A DNA stretch of 64,000 nucleotides from Thermococcus siculi (GCF_002214505.1 NZ_CP015103.1:1302001-1366000); one strand, 5' to 3'. Counted from the stretch's first letter, positions 51,114-61,004 are shown. Program-made: numbers and translations. Notes: a model not told the origin generated them from the sequence alone.

Positions 51114-51563
51114 TCAAAGAACCTCGAACTTGACCGTGTCGGTTACAAAGGTGATGTCGAGCTTGTCTATTCCCGGTATCTTCTTGGAGACCTCTGCGAT
51201 AATCTTCTCGAGTTGCTTCATATCCTTGGGGCCGACTATGTGGATGACGAGGTTGTGGGAGCCGAGGGCGCGCTGGACGATCTTAACGTTCTCGTCTTCG
51301 ACGAGGATGGGTATAAGCTCGTCTATGTTGGTGGTGGGCTTAACGGTTATTCCAAGTATAACGTGGACGTAGCCGAGGGCGTCGTAGTCCGGTATGACGG
51401 TGTACTTCTTTATTATGCCATTCCTCTCGAGGCGGTCCATCCTCCTCGATATCCTCTGCCTGGTCGTGCCGAGAATCTCGGCAAGCTCCTTGTAGGTAAG
51501 GCGGGCGTTCTTCGAGAGAAGCTTCAAAATGCGGATGTCGATTCCGTTTATTTTATCCGCCAT
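51114..51563 (-). CDS. Lrp/AsnC family transcriptional regulator
   Basis: A 149 aa Lrp/AsnC regulator: helix-turn-helix LTYKELAEILGTTRQRISRRMDRLERNG (about residues 22-49) and a C-terminal RAM domain with VQRALGSHNLVIHIVGP. The ligand is unknown. AAAGGAGGTGAAAGG precedes the ATG and a box A (TTTTTATAATTT on this strand) lies at about 51603-51614. No structural gene beside it gives away its target. Confidence 0.9.
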   Translation of the reverse strand: MADKINGIDIRILKLLSKNARLTYKELAEILGTTRQRISRRMDRLERNGIIKKYTVIPDYDALGYVHVILGITVKPTTNIDELIPILVEDENVKIVQRALGSHNLVIHIVGPKDMKQLEKIIAEVSKKIPGIDKLDITFVTDTVKFEVL

Positions 51564-51751
51564 CCTTTCACCTCCTTTGGCCTTTGGATAGGATTGGGCC
51601 GTAAATTATAAAAATGTTTCTATACTTTGGATTATTTCTAACCATTAGGTTATCCTAACGGTCCCCATCACCCCAAAATTGTGTTCTCCTCTAGAACCAT
51701 GTGTTATGATTAAACACCATTATCCACTGCCAGCATCATTGGGTTTTTCGG

Positions 51752-52033
51752 TCATGTCTTATCCCTGGAGCGGTATTTGTCCACGCTTTTTCTCAGCGCC
51801 TCCAGCATGTCGATCCCGTAGTGGTTCGCTATGCACGCCAGGGCAAAGAGGGCATCACCCAGCTCTTCCTCCAGTCTCTCCCTGCTGCCCTGTTCCTTTA
51901 TCCCCTCGACCTTCAGGAGTTCGTCCGCCAGCTCCCCGACCTCTTCCATGAGGGCCGCGAGCATCTCAAAGGGTCCCCAGTAGCCGCCCAGCTCCCTTAC
52001 GAGTTCGTCCACCCTGGCCTGGTGCTCGTTCAT
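51752..52033 (-). CDS. MazG-like nucleotide pyrophosphohydrolase
   Basis: A 93 aa all-helical protein with the MazG metal motifs EEVGE (LAALMEEVGELADELL) and, 20-30 residues later, EELGDALFALACIANHYGID. It should hydrolyse (d)NTPs to monophosphates, a house-cleaning role. The ATG at 52033 comes one base after the ArsR stop codon, with GGTGTGAA upstream, so the two genes form an operon. Confidence 0.85.
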   Translation of the reverse strand: MNEHQARVDELVRELGGYWGPFEMLAALMEEVGELADELLKVEGIKEQGSRERLEEELGDALFALACIANHYGIDMLEALRKSVDKYRSRDKT

Positions 52034-52034
52034 T

Positions 52035-52412
52035 TCACACCAGCTCCGAGGTGACCCGCTGGAGGTACTTCTCAAGCACCTCCCTGTTGGTTCTGTAGAA
52101 GTGCATCTTGCCCTCCTTCCTGACCTCTATGAGGCCCAGGGAGCGGAGCGTCCTGAGATGGTGACTGATGAGGGTCTGGTCCTGCTCGAGAATCAGGGAG
52201 ATTATGCACACACACAGCCAGTTGTCTTTGAGGAGCTTGAGTATCCTGAGTCTCAGGGGGTTTGATACGGCCTTGAGGAACTTCACGAGGTCCTCTTCAA
52301 CCTCAACGTCGATCTCCCTGTCGAGGCACGGCATGCCGCACGTCTCGTGGCACTGCATCACCGTTTTTTTCTGCTTCTCGTCCAGCTTTTCGAGGACATC
52401 GCGTACCTTCAT
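52035..52412 (-). CDS. ArsR-family regulator with cysteine clusters
   Basis: This 125 aa winged-helix ArsR protein has a DNA-recognition helix in DQTLISHHLRTLRSLGLIEV and the wing in VRKEGKMHFYRTN. Two cysteine groups suggest metal or redox sensing: CHETCGMPC near the N-terminus, and CVC in the helix before recognition (DNWLCVCIISL), like the ELCVC motif of metal-sensing SmtB/ArsR proteins. The ATG at 52412 follows GGTGTTGAAC. It is followed without gap by MazG. Confidence 0.85.
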   Translation of the reverse strand: MKVRDVLEKLDEKQKKTVMQCHETCGMPCLDREIDVEVEEDLVKFLKAVSNPLRLRILKLLKDNWLCVCIISLILEQDQTLISHHLRTLRSLGLIEVRKEGKMHFYRTNREVLEKYLQRVTSELV

Positions 52413-52482
52413 GTTCAACACCAAATGTTCTATTACCCACCACCTTTTTAAGAATTTTCACATGAAGCGGGCTGCCTCTTTG

Positions 52483-52854
52483 CTAGTCCACAACCTCAAG
52501 TCTGGCCCTTTCCCCGTTGCTGAGGTACGCCCTGACGCTGTTTTCGGTGAAGGGATAGGCTATTATCAGGTGAACTCCCCCGAACTTCGAAAAGAAGTGA
52601 AGATCCGCCTCGGAGGGCCAGGGATTTGGGCCGGGATGGGAGTGCACGGTCCCCTTTATGCTCTCGTCGTAGGGGAGCATCCATGTGTCGAAGAAAGCCG
52701 AACTCCTGCCGAAGTGGGGGTTGGGTGCTATTAGGACCTCCTCAAAGACGCCGTCTTTCTCCCTGAGAAAGCCTGCGAACTCGTTGGGATAGAACTCGCG
52801 GGCGAGTTCAAGGAGGTACTCAAGAAGCTCGCGCCTTATCCTGACGGACTCCAT
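52483..52854 (-). CDS. JAMM/MPN metalloprotease (Mov34/JAB domain)
   Basis: A 123 aa single-domain JAMM protein. The active-site residues are all present: Glu25 (NEFAGFL), and His71, His73, Ser81 and Asp84 in HSHPGPNPWPSEAD. In archaea such enzymes (for example P. furiosus JAMM1) cleave ubiquitin-like SAMP/ThiS-type tags from proteins. AGGTGAAAGC precedes the ATG. Confidence 0.88.
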   Translation of the reverse strand: MESVRIRRELLEYLLELAREFYPNEFAGFLREKDGVFEEVLIAPNPHFGRSSAFFDTWMLPYDESIKGTVHSHPGPNPWPSEADLHFFSKFGGVHLIIAYPFTENSVRAYLSNGERARLEVVD

Positions 52855-52893
52855 GCTTTCACCTTTGGGGTATAAAACAAGTGATAAAGGGAG

Positions 52894-53277
52894 TCAGAGG
52901 ACCGCTATGGCCTCGATCTCAACGGCGACGCCCTTTGGGAGGTTGGAAACCTCAACAACCGCCCTGGCCGGCCTGGACGTCGAGAAGTACTTCTCGTAGA
53001 CCTCGTTGAACCTGGCGTATGCTCCCATGTCCGCGATGTACACGGTGACCTTCACGATGTTCTCGGCGCTTCCGCCGGCCGCCTTGACGACCTCTATGAG
53101 GTTTTTGATCGCCTGCTCCGCCTGCTCCTCAATCGGCCCCGTGATCAGCTCACCGGTTTCGGGGTTTATGGGTATCTGGCCGGAGACGAAGAGGAGCCTT
53201 CCCTCCGCCACTATTCCCTGGCTGTACGGTCCTATAGGCCTTGGAGCCTTTTCCGTGAACACGACGTCCTTTCTCAT
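52894..53277 (-). CDS. RidA family enamine/imine deaminase
   Basis: A 127 aa Rid/YjgF protein with IGPYSQGI, FVSGQIPINPETGEL, VKVTVYIADM and the C-terminal ARAVVEVSNLPKGVAVEIEAIAVL that carries the key Arg and Glu. As a trimer it hydrolyses reactive enamines and imines from PLP enzymes to keto acids and ammonia. GGTGGTGTGA precedes the ATG at 53277. Confidence 0.92.
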   Translation of the reverse strand: MRKDVVFTEKAPRPIGPYSQGIVAEGRLLFVSGQIPINPETGELITGPIEEQAEQAIKNLIEVVKAAGGSAENIVKVTVYIADMGAYARFNEVYEKYFSTSRPARAVVEVSNLPKGVAVEIEAIAVL

Positions 53278-53364
53278 TCACACCACCTCCGGTTTTCAAT
53301 CAGCGAAGCGAAGAGTCGTCATCGGTCTTCCCTCGGGTGTCCTCGGCCTCATCATCTACTCTGT

Positions 53365-54165
53365 TCACTTCTTTTCGAGGTACTTCTCGAGGCTCTTTGC
53401 GGGAACGTCGAGGGGGAGGCCTATTTTCTCGAGGGCTTTCCTCAGGGCGTAGACCCTGGCGTGTTCAGCGAAGTGTTCCGGTGCGTAGTTCTCCGCCGGG
53501 AAGTGCCTGTACTTCTCAACGACGGCGGGAATCTCGGCCTTTTTAACTTTCTTGAACTCGCCGAACCAGGCATCGATGCCCTTGACGTCTATGCCGGCGT
53601 AGACCGGCAGTTTGAGGGTTATGCTCTCGTTTATGCTCGCCAGTATTCTGGCGACGTCCGCCATGGGCGTTTTGTCATCGATTATCAATCGCCTCACGGC
53701 CCTCCAAGGGGGAGTGGCACTGAGGTGGAAGGCCGTAAAGTTGATGTGATCCTCGTTGTACGGAAAGACTATCCTGACCTCCCCGAGTGGTTCCTCCGGA
53801 TAATCCACGGGCACCTTCTTCGAGAGGACCTCCCTTACAAGAACTGCCTTCGCCACGTCAGTCAGGTGTTTCCTGAGCTTCTTGTCCTCCTCGAAGACCA
53901 GCCCACCGAGCTTCCTCGCGGTTCCCGGGGACTTGAGGGCAACGACGGCGTCGCTGAGATCTTTCTTTGCCATCTCTTCCGCCAGGCTCATTATCCCCGC
54001 TACGTTCATTACCTCCGTGAGGTACTCCGGTATCTTCGCGTTGACCGTGTTGGCCACGCTCGCTATGAAGTGAGCCACCTTCTCGTCTTCCATGTCAATT
54101 AGCCTGTCCGCCACCTTCCAGTTCCCGTGACGGGCCGTAAACACTATCTGATCTTCCACCTTCAT
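53365..54165 (-). CDS. DUF2666-type protein with internal duplication
   Basis: A 266 aa protein made of two similar halves: FTARHGNWKVADRLIDMEDEKVAHFIASVANTVNAKIPEYL near the start and FTAFHLSATPPWRAVRRLIIDDKTPMADVARILASINESITLKLPVY in the second half, each with a following helical region. This fits the DUF2666 family of Thermococcales and Methanocaldococcus; the name is from memory of the pattern. Function unknown. The ATG at 54165 follows GGTGGTGGAAGCG. Confidence 0.72.
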   Translation of the reverse strand: MKVEDQIVFTARHGNWKVADRLIDMEDEKVAHFIASVANTVNAKIPEYLTEVMNVAGIMSLAEEMAKKDLSDAVVALKSPGTARKLGGLVFEEDKKLRKHLTDVAKAVLVREVLSKKVPVDYPEEPLGEVRIVFPYNEDHINFTAFHLSATPPWRAVRRLIIDDKTPMADVARILASINESITLKLPVYAGIDVKGIDAWFGEFKKVKKAEIPAVVEKYRHFPAENYAPEHFAEHARVYALRKALEKIGLPLDVPAKSLEKYLEKK

Positions 54166-54228
54166 CGCTTCCACCACCATTTATTGCCCCCCGGACTATT
54201 TTAGCTTTTTCTCGGTGCTCTCAAAAAA

Positions 54229-54239
54229 GTTATAAATCG
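54229..54239 (+). promoter_or_regulatory. Box A promoter of lonB
   Basis: AGTTATAAATC lies 42-52 nt before the LonB ATG, giving a short leader that contains GGGAGAGGG. Confidence 0.5.
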
Positions 54240-54280
54240 CCCCGAGCATCCAGACTTAGAGGAAGGGAGAGGGAATCAAA

Positions 54281-56185
54281 ATGGGGGACGAAGAAAAGGT
54301 TGGAGAGGCGCTGGTCCCCAGGGAATACGGCGAGAGCCTCGAACTGGGCGTTGATTTCAGCACCACTGAGGAGATAAGCGTCCCTGAGAAGCTCATAGAC
54401 CAAGTTATCGGCCAGGAACATGCGGTCGAGGTCATCAGAACGGCCGCCACACAGAAGAGGCACGTACTCCTAATAGGTGAGCCGGGAACGGGTAAGTCGA
54501 TGCTCGGCCAGGCAATGGCGGAACTGCTCCCGACGGAGAACCTTGAGGATATACTGGTCTTCCCCAACCCGGAAGACGAGAACATGCCCAAGATAAAGAC
54601 CGTTCCCGCCTGCCAGGGCAGGAGGATAGTTGAGAAGTACCGCGAGAAGGCCAAGGGACAGGAGAACGTAAAATCCTACATCCTCCTCTTCGTGATGTTC
54701 ACCGTCATGCTCGCTCTGTTTATGGAGTTCAGCCCCACGACGCTCCTCATGGGCCTCTTCGTCATCATAATCACCATAATGGCGCTGTCCAACATGCGCC
54801 TCAGGAGCTCGGTTCTCGTTCCCAAGCTCCTCGTGGACAACTGCGGCAGGACCAAGGCGCCGTTCGTTGATGCCACCGGCGCACACGCGGGCGCGCTCCT
54901 CGGCGACGTCAGGCACGACCCGTTCCAGAGCGGAGGCCTCGGAACCCCCGCCCACGAGAGGGTCGAGCCGGGTATGATACACCGCGCTCACAAGGGTGTC
55001 CTTTTCATAGACGAGGTCGCCACCCTCTCACTTAAGATGCAGCAGAGCCTCCTCACCGCGATGCAGGAGAAGAAGTTCCCGATAACCGGCCAGAGCGAGA
55101 TGTCGAGTGGTGCAATGGTCAGAACCGAACCGGTTCCATGCGACTTTGTCCTGGTCGCTGCAGGAAACCTCGACACGGTAGACAAGATGCACCCGGCGCT
55201 GCGCTCCCGCATAAGGGGTTACGGTTACGAGGTCTACATGAGAACGACGATGCCCGACACCATAGAGAACAGAAGGAAACTCGTTCAGTTCGTCGCCCAG
55301 GAGGTCATCAGGGACGGCAAAATACCGCACTTCACAAGGGGAGCCGTTGAGGAGATAGTCAGAGAGGCTCAGAAGAGGGCCGGAAGGAAGGGTCACCTGA
55401 CGCTTCGCCTCCGTGACCTCGGCGGTATCGTTAGGGCGGCCGGCGATATAGCGGTCAAGAAGGGCAGGAAGTACGTGGAGCGCGAGGACGTAATCGAGGC
55501 AATCCGGATGGCCAAGCCCCTGGAGAAGCAGCTCGCCGACTGGTACATCGAGCGCAAGAAGGAGTACCAGGTTATCATGAGTGAGGGAAGTCAGGTCGGG
55601 CGCGTTAACGGCCTTGCCGTCATCGGCGAGCAGAGCGGTATAGTTCTTCCGATTGAAGCGGCAGTCGCCCCAGCGGCGAGCAAGGAGGAGGGCAAGATAA
55701 TCGTCACCGGAAAGCTCGGGGAGATAGCGAAGGAGGCCGTCCAGAACGTCTCGGCCATAATCAAGCGCTATAAGGGTGAGGACATAAGCAGATACGACAT
55801 CCACGTTCAGTTCCTCCAGACCTACGAGGGGGTTGAGGGTGACTCCGCCAGCATAAGCGTGGCAACGGCGGTCATCTCGGCCCTTGAGGAGATACCGATA
55901 AGGCAGGACGTTGCGATGACAGGCTCGCTGAGCGTCCTCGGGGAGGTTCTCCCGATAGGGGGCGCCACGCCCAAGATAGAGGCCGCCATAGAGGCGGGGA
56001 TTAAGACGGTCATAATACCGAAGGCCAACGAGAAGGACGTCTTCCTCAGCAAGGACAAGGCGGAGAAGATAAGCATATACCCCGTCGAGACCATAGACCA
56101 GGTGCTTGAGATTGCCCTCGAGGACAACGAGAAGAAAGAGGAGCTTCTCAGGCGCATAAAGGAAGCTCTGCCACTCTCCATTTGA
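54281..56185 (+). CDS. lonB: ATP-dependent protease LonB, membrane-anchored
   Basis: A 634 aa archaeal Lon. Walker A is GEPGTGKS at 66-73, followed by an insert with two transmembrane helices (about 132-170), Walker B in GVLFIDEVA, and a C-terminal protease domain whose catalytic Ser522 (GDSAS) and Lys565 (GATPK) are 43 residues apart, the normal spacing. It degrades unfolded and regulatory proteins at the inner face of the membrane and is essential in related archaea. No intein is present. Confidence 0.96.
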   Translation: MGDEEKVGEALVPREYGESLELGVDFSTTEEISVPEKLIDQVIGQEHAVEVIRTAATQKRHVLLIGEPGTGKSMLGQAMAELLPTENLEDILVFPNPEDENMPKIKTVPACQGRRIVEKYREKAKGQENVKSYILLFVMFTVMLALFMEFSPTTLLMGLFVIIITIMALSNMRLRSSVLVPKLLVDNCGRTKAPFVDATGAHAGALLGDVRHDPFQSGGLGTPAHERVEPGMIHRAHKGVLFIDEVATLSLKMQQSLLTAMQEKKFPITGQSEMSSGAMVRTEPVPCDFVLVAAGNLDTVDKMHPALRSRIRGYGYEVYMRTTMPDTIENRRKLVQFVAQEVIRDGKIPHFTRGAVEEIVREAQKRAGRKGHLTLRLRDLGGIVRAAGDIAVKKGRKYVEREDVIEAIRMAKPLEKQLADWYIERKKEYQVIMSEGSQVGRVNGLAVIGEQSGIVLPIEAAVAPAASKEEGKIIVTGKLGEIAKEAVQNVSAIIKRYKGEDISRYDIHVQFLQTYEGVEGDSASISVATAVISALEEIPIRQDVAMTGSLSVLGEVLPIGGATPKIEAAIEAGIKTVIIPKANEKDVFLSKDKAEKISIYPVETIDQVLEIALEDNEKKEELLRRIKEALPLSI

Positions 56186-56257
56186 GAGCCATCTCTTTTC
56201 GGCTCCTCTTATCGTTTCCTTACTTCTGGGGCCGCAGTTCACATGACTGTCCAGAAA

Positions 56258-56269
56258 TGCTTAAAAAAC
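56258..56269 (+). promoter_or_regulatory. Box A promoter of sufCB
   Basis: TGCTTAAAAAAC lies 33-44 nt before the sufC ATG at 56302, with GGAGGTGAGCT as ribosome binding site between. Confidence 0.5.
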
Positions 56270-56301
56270 GTCCCATCAACGTTACCCACGGAGGTGAGCT
56301 A

Positions 56302-57042
56302 ATGCTCAAAGTTGAGAACCTTCACGTCTCGGTAGAGGGTAAACCCATACTCAAGGGCGTCGACCTCATGATAAACCCTGGCGAGTTTCACGTCGTCATG
56401 GGGCCAAACGGTAGTGGAAAATCAACGCTGGCACTGACTATAGCGGGCCATCCAAGGTATCGGGTAACCAAAGGAAAGATCGAATTTGAGGGAGAAGAGA
56501 TTACCGTCCTCGGTCCTGACGAGAGGGCCAAGAGGGGCATAATGCTGGCCTTCCAGCACCCGCATGAGGTCGAGGGCGTTAAGATAATCGAGTTCCTCCA
56601 GCAGGTTCTGGCGGAGGTAAAGGGAATCGACTTCGCGGAGGCCTACGACCTCATCGTCAAGAAGGCCGAAGAGCTGTGGTTCAAGGAGGAGGATCTGCAC
56701 CGCTACGTCAACGTCGGCTTCTCCGGCGGTGAGAGGAAGAGGCTTGAGCTTCTCCAGGCACTTCTCATAGAGCCTAAGCTCCTCATTCTGGACGAGCCGG
56801 ATAGCGGAGTTGACGTGGACTCCCTCAGTGTCATCAGCAGAAAGATAGAGGAACTCCACCAGAGGGGGACCGCGATACTCCTGATCACCCACTATGGAAG
56901 AATTCTGGGCCATCTCGACAGGGAGAAGTTCACGGTTCACGTCATGAAGGATGGAAGGATAGTCAAGACGGGCACTGGCGAGCTTGTGGACAGGATAGAG
57001 AGTGAGGGCTTCACCAAGCTCTTTGAGGAGGTGGGAGAATGA
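56302..57042 (+). CDS. sufC: SufC, Fe-S assembly ATPase
   Basis: A 246 aa ABC ATPase: Walker A GPNGSGKST, Q-loop AFQHPHEVEGV, signature FSGGERKRLE, Walker B LLILDEPDSGVD and H-loop ITHYGR. The DSGVD after Walker B is typical for SufC. With SufB it forms the scaffold complex that builds [4Fe-4S] clusters. Start at 56302 after GGAGGTGAGCTA; a longer open frame upstream runs through the promoter. Overlaps sufB by 4 nt. Confidence 0.94.
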   Translation: MLKVENLHVSVEGKPILKGVDLMINPGEFHVVMGPNGSGKSTLALTIAGHPRYRVTKGKIEFEGEEITVLGPDERAKRGIMLAFQHPHEVEGVKIIEFLQQVLAEVKGIDFAEAYDLIVKKAEELWFKEEDLHRYVNVGFSGGERKRLELLQALLIEPKLLILDEPDSGVDVDSLSVISRKIEELHQRGTAILLITHYGRILGHLDREKFTVHVMKDGRIVKTGTGELVDRIESEGFTKLFEEVGE

Positions 57043-58373
57043 CGATAACCGTGCAAGAGGCCAAGGAGATAATCGCCCAGGAGATAGAGAACCTGGCCGA
57101 GAGGAACAGGGAACCTGAGTGGATGACGAGGATACGCTACAAGGCCCTTGAGGCCTTCGAGAATGCCCCTCACAGCGACCCCGTCATCAGCGAGGAGGAG
57201 CTACTCCACTTCATTGCAAAGCCGGAGATAGAAGGCCTCCCCGAGAAGGTTGAGAGCCTCGATGACCTCCCGCCGGAGATGAAGGCCCTGCTCGACAGGC
57301 TGGGCATAAGTGAAGTTGAGCAGAAGTACATAGCCGGACTTGCCGTTCAGACCGACACGGGCATAATCTACAACGAGTTCCTCAAGGAGTGGGAGAAGAA
57401 GGGCCTCATCGTCCTGCCGATGGAGGAGGCCGTCAAGAGGTATCCCGACATAGTAAAGCGGCACTTCCTGCAGATGTTCAGCGTTAATGAGAGCAAAATG
57501 GCGGCCTATCACACCGCGGTATGGAACGGCGGCATATTCCTCTACGTCAAGGAAGGCCTCAAGGTTCCATTCCCGCTTCACCTGTTCTTCCTCATCCAGG
57601 AGAGCGCCCTGGCACAGGCGCCGCACATAATCATCATAGCCGAGCCTAACACGGAGTTTCATCTGATCGAGGGCTGCACCGCCCCGGTTCTGGTCAGGCA
57701 CTCCCTCCACCTCGACATGACCGAAGCTTACATTCACGAGGGGGCGAGGGCCCAGCTGACGGTCCTTCAGAACTGGCCGGAGTACGTCCACACGAGGCCG
57801 ATGACGAGGGCAAGGGTTGGAAAGAATGCCCGCTTCATAAACACCACGGTCGGACTCGGCACGGGCAGGAGCAACATAGCCAACCCCAAGTACTGGGTGG
57901 AGGAGAACGGCTACGTCGAACTGAACGGTATAATCCTCGGGCAGAAGGACTGGTACGTTGACCTTGGGGGTGAGATGTACCTCCGGGGCAGAGGTGCCGC
58001 AGGGATAAACGCGAGCAAGAGCGTCATAATGGACGAGGCAACGGTCATAACGCGCGGCGTAATAAGGGCCGAAGCACCGAAGACCAAGGGGCACATAAGC
58101 TGCGACGCCCTTCTGATGAGCGACGGGGCGACGATGGAGACCTACCCCGGGCTGGTCAGTAAAGTTGACGATGCGGAACTGAGCCACGAGGCTGCGATAG
58201 GCAAGATACGCGAGGAGGAACTCTTCTATCTGATGAGCCGCGGCCTGAGCGAGGAAAAGGCGACCCAGCTCATAGTCAAGGGCTTCCTCGAGCCTATGCT
58301 CAGGGACATCCCCATGGAGTTCCTAGTGGAGATAAGGAGGATAATAGAGCTGGCCGTGAGCGGGGGCATGTGA
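57039..58373 (+). CDS. sufB: SufB-like Fe-S scaffold protein
   Basis: A 444 aa SufB/SufD-family protein: an N-terminal helical part, then a long right-handed beta-helix, with HISCDALLMSDGATMETYPGLVSKVDDAELSHEAAIGKI near the C-terminus, which holds the conserved Cys and the DAELSHEA segment. No separate sufD, sufS or sufU is next to it. The two-gene C-B layout is the minimal SUF (SMS-type) system of archaea, in which SufB likely forms a homodimer. Translation is coupled to sufC by ATGA. Confidence 0.9.
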   Translation: MTITVQEAKEIIAQEIENLAERNREPEWMTRIRYKALEAFENAPHSDPVISEEELLHFIAKPEIEGLPEKVESLDDLPPEMKALLDRLGISEVEQKYIAGLAVQTDTGIIYNEFLKEWEKKGLIVLPMEEAVKRYPDIVKRHFLQMFSVNESKMAAYHTAVWNGGIFLYVKEGLKVPFPLHLFFLIQESALAQAPHIIIIAEPNTEFHLIEGCTAPVLVRHSLHLDMTEAYIHEGARAQLTVLQNWPEYVHTRPMTRARVGKNARFINTTVGLGTGRSNIANPKYWVEENGYVELNGIILGQKDWYVDLGGEMYLRGRGAAGINASKSVIMDEATVITRGVIRAEAPKTKGHISCDALLMSDGATMETYPGLVSKVDDAELSHEAAIGKIREEELFYLMSRGLSEEKATQLIVKGFLEPMLRDIPMEFLVEIRRIIELAVSGGM

Positions 58374-58388
58374 ACCCCTGCGAATTAT

Positions 58389-58859
58389 TTAATTCTTTGA
58401 TTCTGGAATTCGGTCTCCGGACAGCTTCTCGACGAGTTCGACAACTCTTGGGAGGGCCTTCTCGACATCCTCGCTCAGCTCCATGCCGAGGTCGATCTCC
58501 CTTGCGACCACACCGATGAAGTGGATCTCCGCCCTTGCGAGCCTCTCGTCTAGCGCCATAAGCAGCTTAAGCCCATCTATCGCCCCCATGAAGTGGGCGC
58601 TCCTTATTTCTCCCCTCAGCTTTTTGAAGACCTCCTCCCCCCGGAGGTGGATTACCTCGCCGGGCTTCAGCTTATCGCTGAGAATCGCGTCGATGATCAC
58701 CAGCCTTTCCTCCCCTTTGTAGTGGCTCGAAAGGCGGAATATGTCGGTTCCCACTTCAAGGACGTTGTAACCCCTCTCAAGCAGAATCCTGCCGGCTTTA
58801 AGCCCAACGCCGTCGTCCTTCATAAGCTCGTTGCCGAGGGCGAGAATCAGCGTCTCCAC
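58389..58859 (-). CDS. [NiFe]-hydrogenase maturation endopeptidase (HybD/FrxA-like)
   Basis: A 156 aa HyaD-type protease: LALGNELMKDDGVGLKAGRIL with the nickel-probing Glu/Asp, IDAILSDKLKPGEV, and HFMGAIDGLKLL with the metal-binding His. It removes the short C-terminal peptide of the hydrogenase large subunit after nickel insertion. The preceding hydA ends CSVHVARL, so the likely product of cleavage is loss of VARL. GTG start at 58859, 48 nt after hydA. Confidence 0.88.
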   Translation of the reverse strand: METLILALGNELMKDDGVGLKAGRILLERGYNVLEVGTDIFRLSSHYKGEERLVIIDAILSDKLKPGEVIHLRGEEVFKKLRGEIRSAHFMGAIDGLKLLMALDERLARAEIHFIGVVAREIDLGMELSEDVEKALPRVVELVEKLSGDRIPESKN

Positions 58860-58907
58860 CTATTAACCCCCCATGAATAAACGGAAAATTGGGATAAAAA
58901 GGTGTGT

Positions 58908-60200
58908 CTAAAGCCTCGCCACGTGCACGGAACAGGATATGCACGGGTCGTAGGCCCTGACCACCATCTCTGTGAGGTACTTGAGCCTCTCTGGGTCGTC
59001 GCTATAGTGCTTCTCCGCCATCATCCTGACGTGCCGCTCCATCATGGCGAGGTTGAAAGCCGTCGGTGTTATGATGTCCGCATAGCTGACCCTTCCGTTC
59101 TCGACCTTGAGGGCGTAGACGAGGATTCCACGCGGTGCCTCTGTCGTTGAGACGCCGAAGCCGTCCCTTATCTCCACCTCGTCCCTCGGCCTTATCGGCC
59201 ACTTCGCAAGGGCCTCGTCGATGAGGTCTATGGCCCTCTCCGTGAAGTAGACCAGTTCAAGGGCCTGCGCGAGGTTGTTGGCGAAGGGGTTGGTCGGCCT
59301 TAGGAGGTCTTTGTGGCTCTCGTAGAGTTCTTTGGCCCTTCCGTAGAGGGTATCGGCGTTGTTGACGAGGCGTGATATTGCCCCCACCATGAAGGGCTTC
59401 CCGTGGTAGTGACTGTGCTTGGCGAAGCTGTGCTCGACCACGAACTCCCTTATGTGCTCCCTGTAATCCTCGCTCGGGAACTCTACATCGTCGGAGGCCT
59501 TGAGGTAGTCGCCGTAGATTCCGTAGACGTCTCCCCTCGGCTTGACGGCGAGGTGTGTTATCGGGCCTTCGACCTCCCCGTACTGCTCCAGCTTCGCGAA
59601 GAGTTCGAAGGTGTACTCGGTTTTGGGGAGGGCCTCCTTGAGCTTCGCCTTCATCGTCTCAAGGACGCTTTTATCGGGAAGCTTTCCAAAGCCTCCAAGA
59701 ACGGCGTTCTCCTGGTGGATTGCCCTGCTTCCCAGCTCGTCCATCATCCAGCTTCCGAGGTTCTTGAGGTCGAGGGCTATTCCTATCTCCTTCTTGTACT
59801 CATCCACCATCTTGAGCGGATTGGAGTAGCCGAGGTAGTCGGGAAGGACGAGGAGGTAGAGGTGGAGTGCGTGGCTCTCTATCATGTCGCCTATGTAGAG
59901 GACGTCCCTCAAAGCTTGAATCTCCTCGCGCGGGGTGAAGCCGACCGCTTTCTCGGCAGCCTCAACGGCGGTTAGCTTGTGCGCCGCCGAGCAGAAGGAG
60001 CATATCCTCGGGTAGACAGCAAGGGCCTCGTCGAGCTTCTTGCCTATCGTTATCGCCTCGAAGAAGCGCGGCCCCTCTATGATGTTGAGCTTGACCTCCT
60101 TCACCCCTTCGTCGCCCACCACTATCTCAACGCCGCCCTTGCCCTCGACGCGGGCTATGTGATCGACGGTGATTGGGAGGTAGAGGTTCTTCATGCTCAT
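58908..60200 (-). CDS. hydA: Sulfhydrogenase alpha subunit ([NiFe] large subunit)
   Basis: A 430 aa [NiFe] catalytic subunit. All four metal ligands are present: Cys67 and Cys70 in RICSFC, and Cys420 and Cys423 in DPCISC. The tail SVHVARL is the processing site for the maturation protease encoded downstream. The length is close to the SHI alpha subunit of P. furiosus. The complex is cytoplasmic and reversible, linking H2 to NADPH, and can also reduce polysulfide. It overlaps hydD by 4 nt. Confidence 0.94.
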   Translation of the reverse strand: MSMKNLYLPITVDHIARVEGKGGVEIVVGDEGVKEVKLNIIEGPRFFEAITIGKKLDEALAVYPRICSFCSAAHKLTAVEAAEKAVGFTPREEIQALRDVLYIGDMIESHALHLYLLVLPDYLGYSNPLKMVDEYKKEIGIALDLKNLGSWMMDELGSRAIHQENAVLGGFGKLPDKSVLETMKAKLKEALPKTEYTFELFAKLEQYGEVEGPITHLAVKPRGDVYGIYGDYLKASDDVEFPSEDYREHIREFVVEHSFAKHSHYHGKPFMVGAISRLVNNADTLYGRAKELYESHKDLLRPTNPFANNLAQALELVYFTERAIDLIDEALAKWPIRPRDEVEIRDGFGVSTTEAPRGILVYALKVENGRVSYADIITPTAFNLAMMERHVRMMAEKHYSDDPERLKYLTEMVVRAYDPCISCSVHVARL

Positions 60201-60994
60201 TCTTTCACCCCCTCGAATATCTTGTTAACCATCTCCTCGAGCTTCGGGTTGTGGGCGTTGAAGATCTTCATGCGCTCGATGATCTCCTCCTTAGTGAGAC
60301 CCTTCTCCCTGAACGTCCTAGCCAGCGAATCGAACCAGGCAACGTCGTAGCCTATCGCTCCTCTGCACCCGATGCACGCTATGCCGAACCCCGGACAGCG
60401 GGCGTCGCAACCGGCCCTGGTTATCGGGCCGAGGCACGGCTCGCCCTTCTCGATGAGCACGCAGGGGTAGCCCTTGAGCCTGCACTCAACGCAGACCGGG
60501 TAGTCAATGTCTTCCGGCCACGAGCCTGCCAGGAACGTGCCTATCGCGTAGAGGAAGTCCCTCTTCTCGGGCGGGCATCCGTAGATGCGGTAGTCGACAT
60601 TGATGTAGTTCTCCACAGGTTCTGCCATCTTCGGCTCGAACTTGACCTTTCCGTCGCCGTAGACGGTCTTCCACAGCTCTTCCAGTGGTTTGTCCTTCTC
60701 CCAGCTCTGCACGCCGCCGTGAACGGCGCACGAGCCGACGGCTATCACTACCTTCGCGTTCTCGCGTATCTTCTTGACGAGTTCTATCTCCTCCTCGGTG
60801 GAGACGCTTCCCTCGATGAACGCTATGTCAACCGGCTTATCCTCGAAGCTCTCCCTCTCCACCATGAACCAGCAGACGATTTCAGCGTTCGGGAGCAGCT
60901 GGAGGAGTTCGTCCATCATAGCTAGCTGGAGCTGACAGCCGTAGCATGAGGTGAGGGCGTAAAACCCGATGCGAACTTTCCCGTTTCCTTCCAT
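60197..60994 (-). CDS. hydD: Sulfhydrogenase delta subunit (hydrogenase small subunit)
   Basis: 265 aa. The proximal cluster ligands are in [17 protein letters not shown] and the YGCPPEKRD segment. Further clusters use the Cys-rich C-terminal part ([37 protein letters not shown]), giving three [4Fe-4S] centres in all. It wires the NiFe site to the beta/gamma subunits. The ATG at 60994 follows GAGGTGGTGGAG. Confidence 0.93.
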   Translation of the reverse strand: MEGNGKVRIGFYALTSCYGCQLQLAMMDELLQLLPNAEIVCWFMVERESFEDKPVDIAFIEGSVSTEEEIELVKKIRENAKVVIAVGSCAVHGGVQSWEKDKPLEELWKTVYGDGKVKFEPKMAEPVENYINVDYRIYGCPPEKRDFLYAIGTFLAGSWPEDIDYPVCVECRLKGYPCVLIEKGEPCLGPITRAGCDARCPGFGIACIGCRGAIGYDVAWFDSLARTFREKGLTKEEIIERMKIFNAHNPKLEEMVNKIFEGVKE

Positions 60995-61004
60995 CTCCAC
61001 CACC

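Noticed and set aside
51629-51655. Imperfect dyad upstream of the second Lrp gene (GGAT ... ATCC)
   Set aside because: Only the outer four bases and a few inner ones pair; too weak to call an operator.
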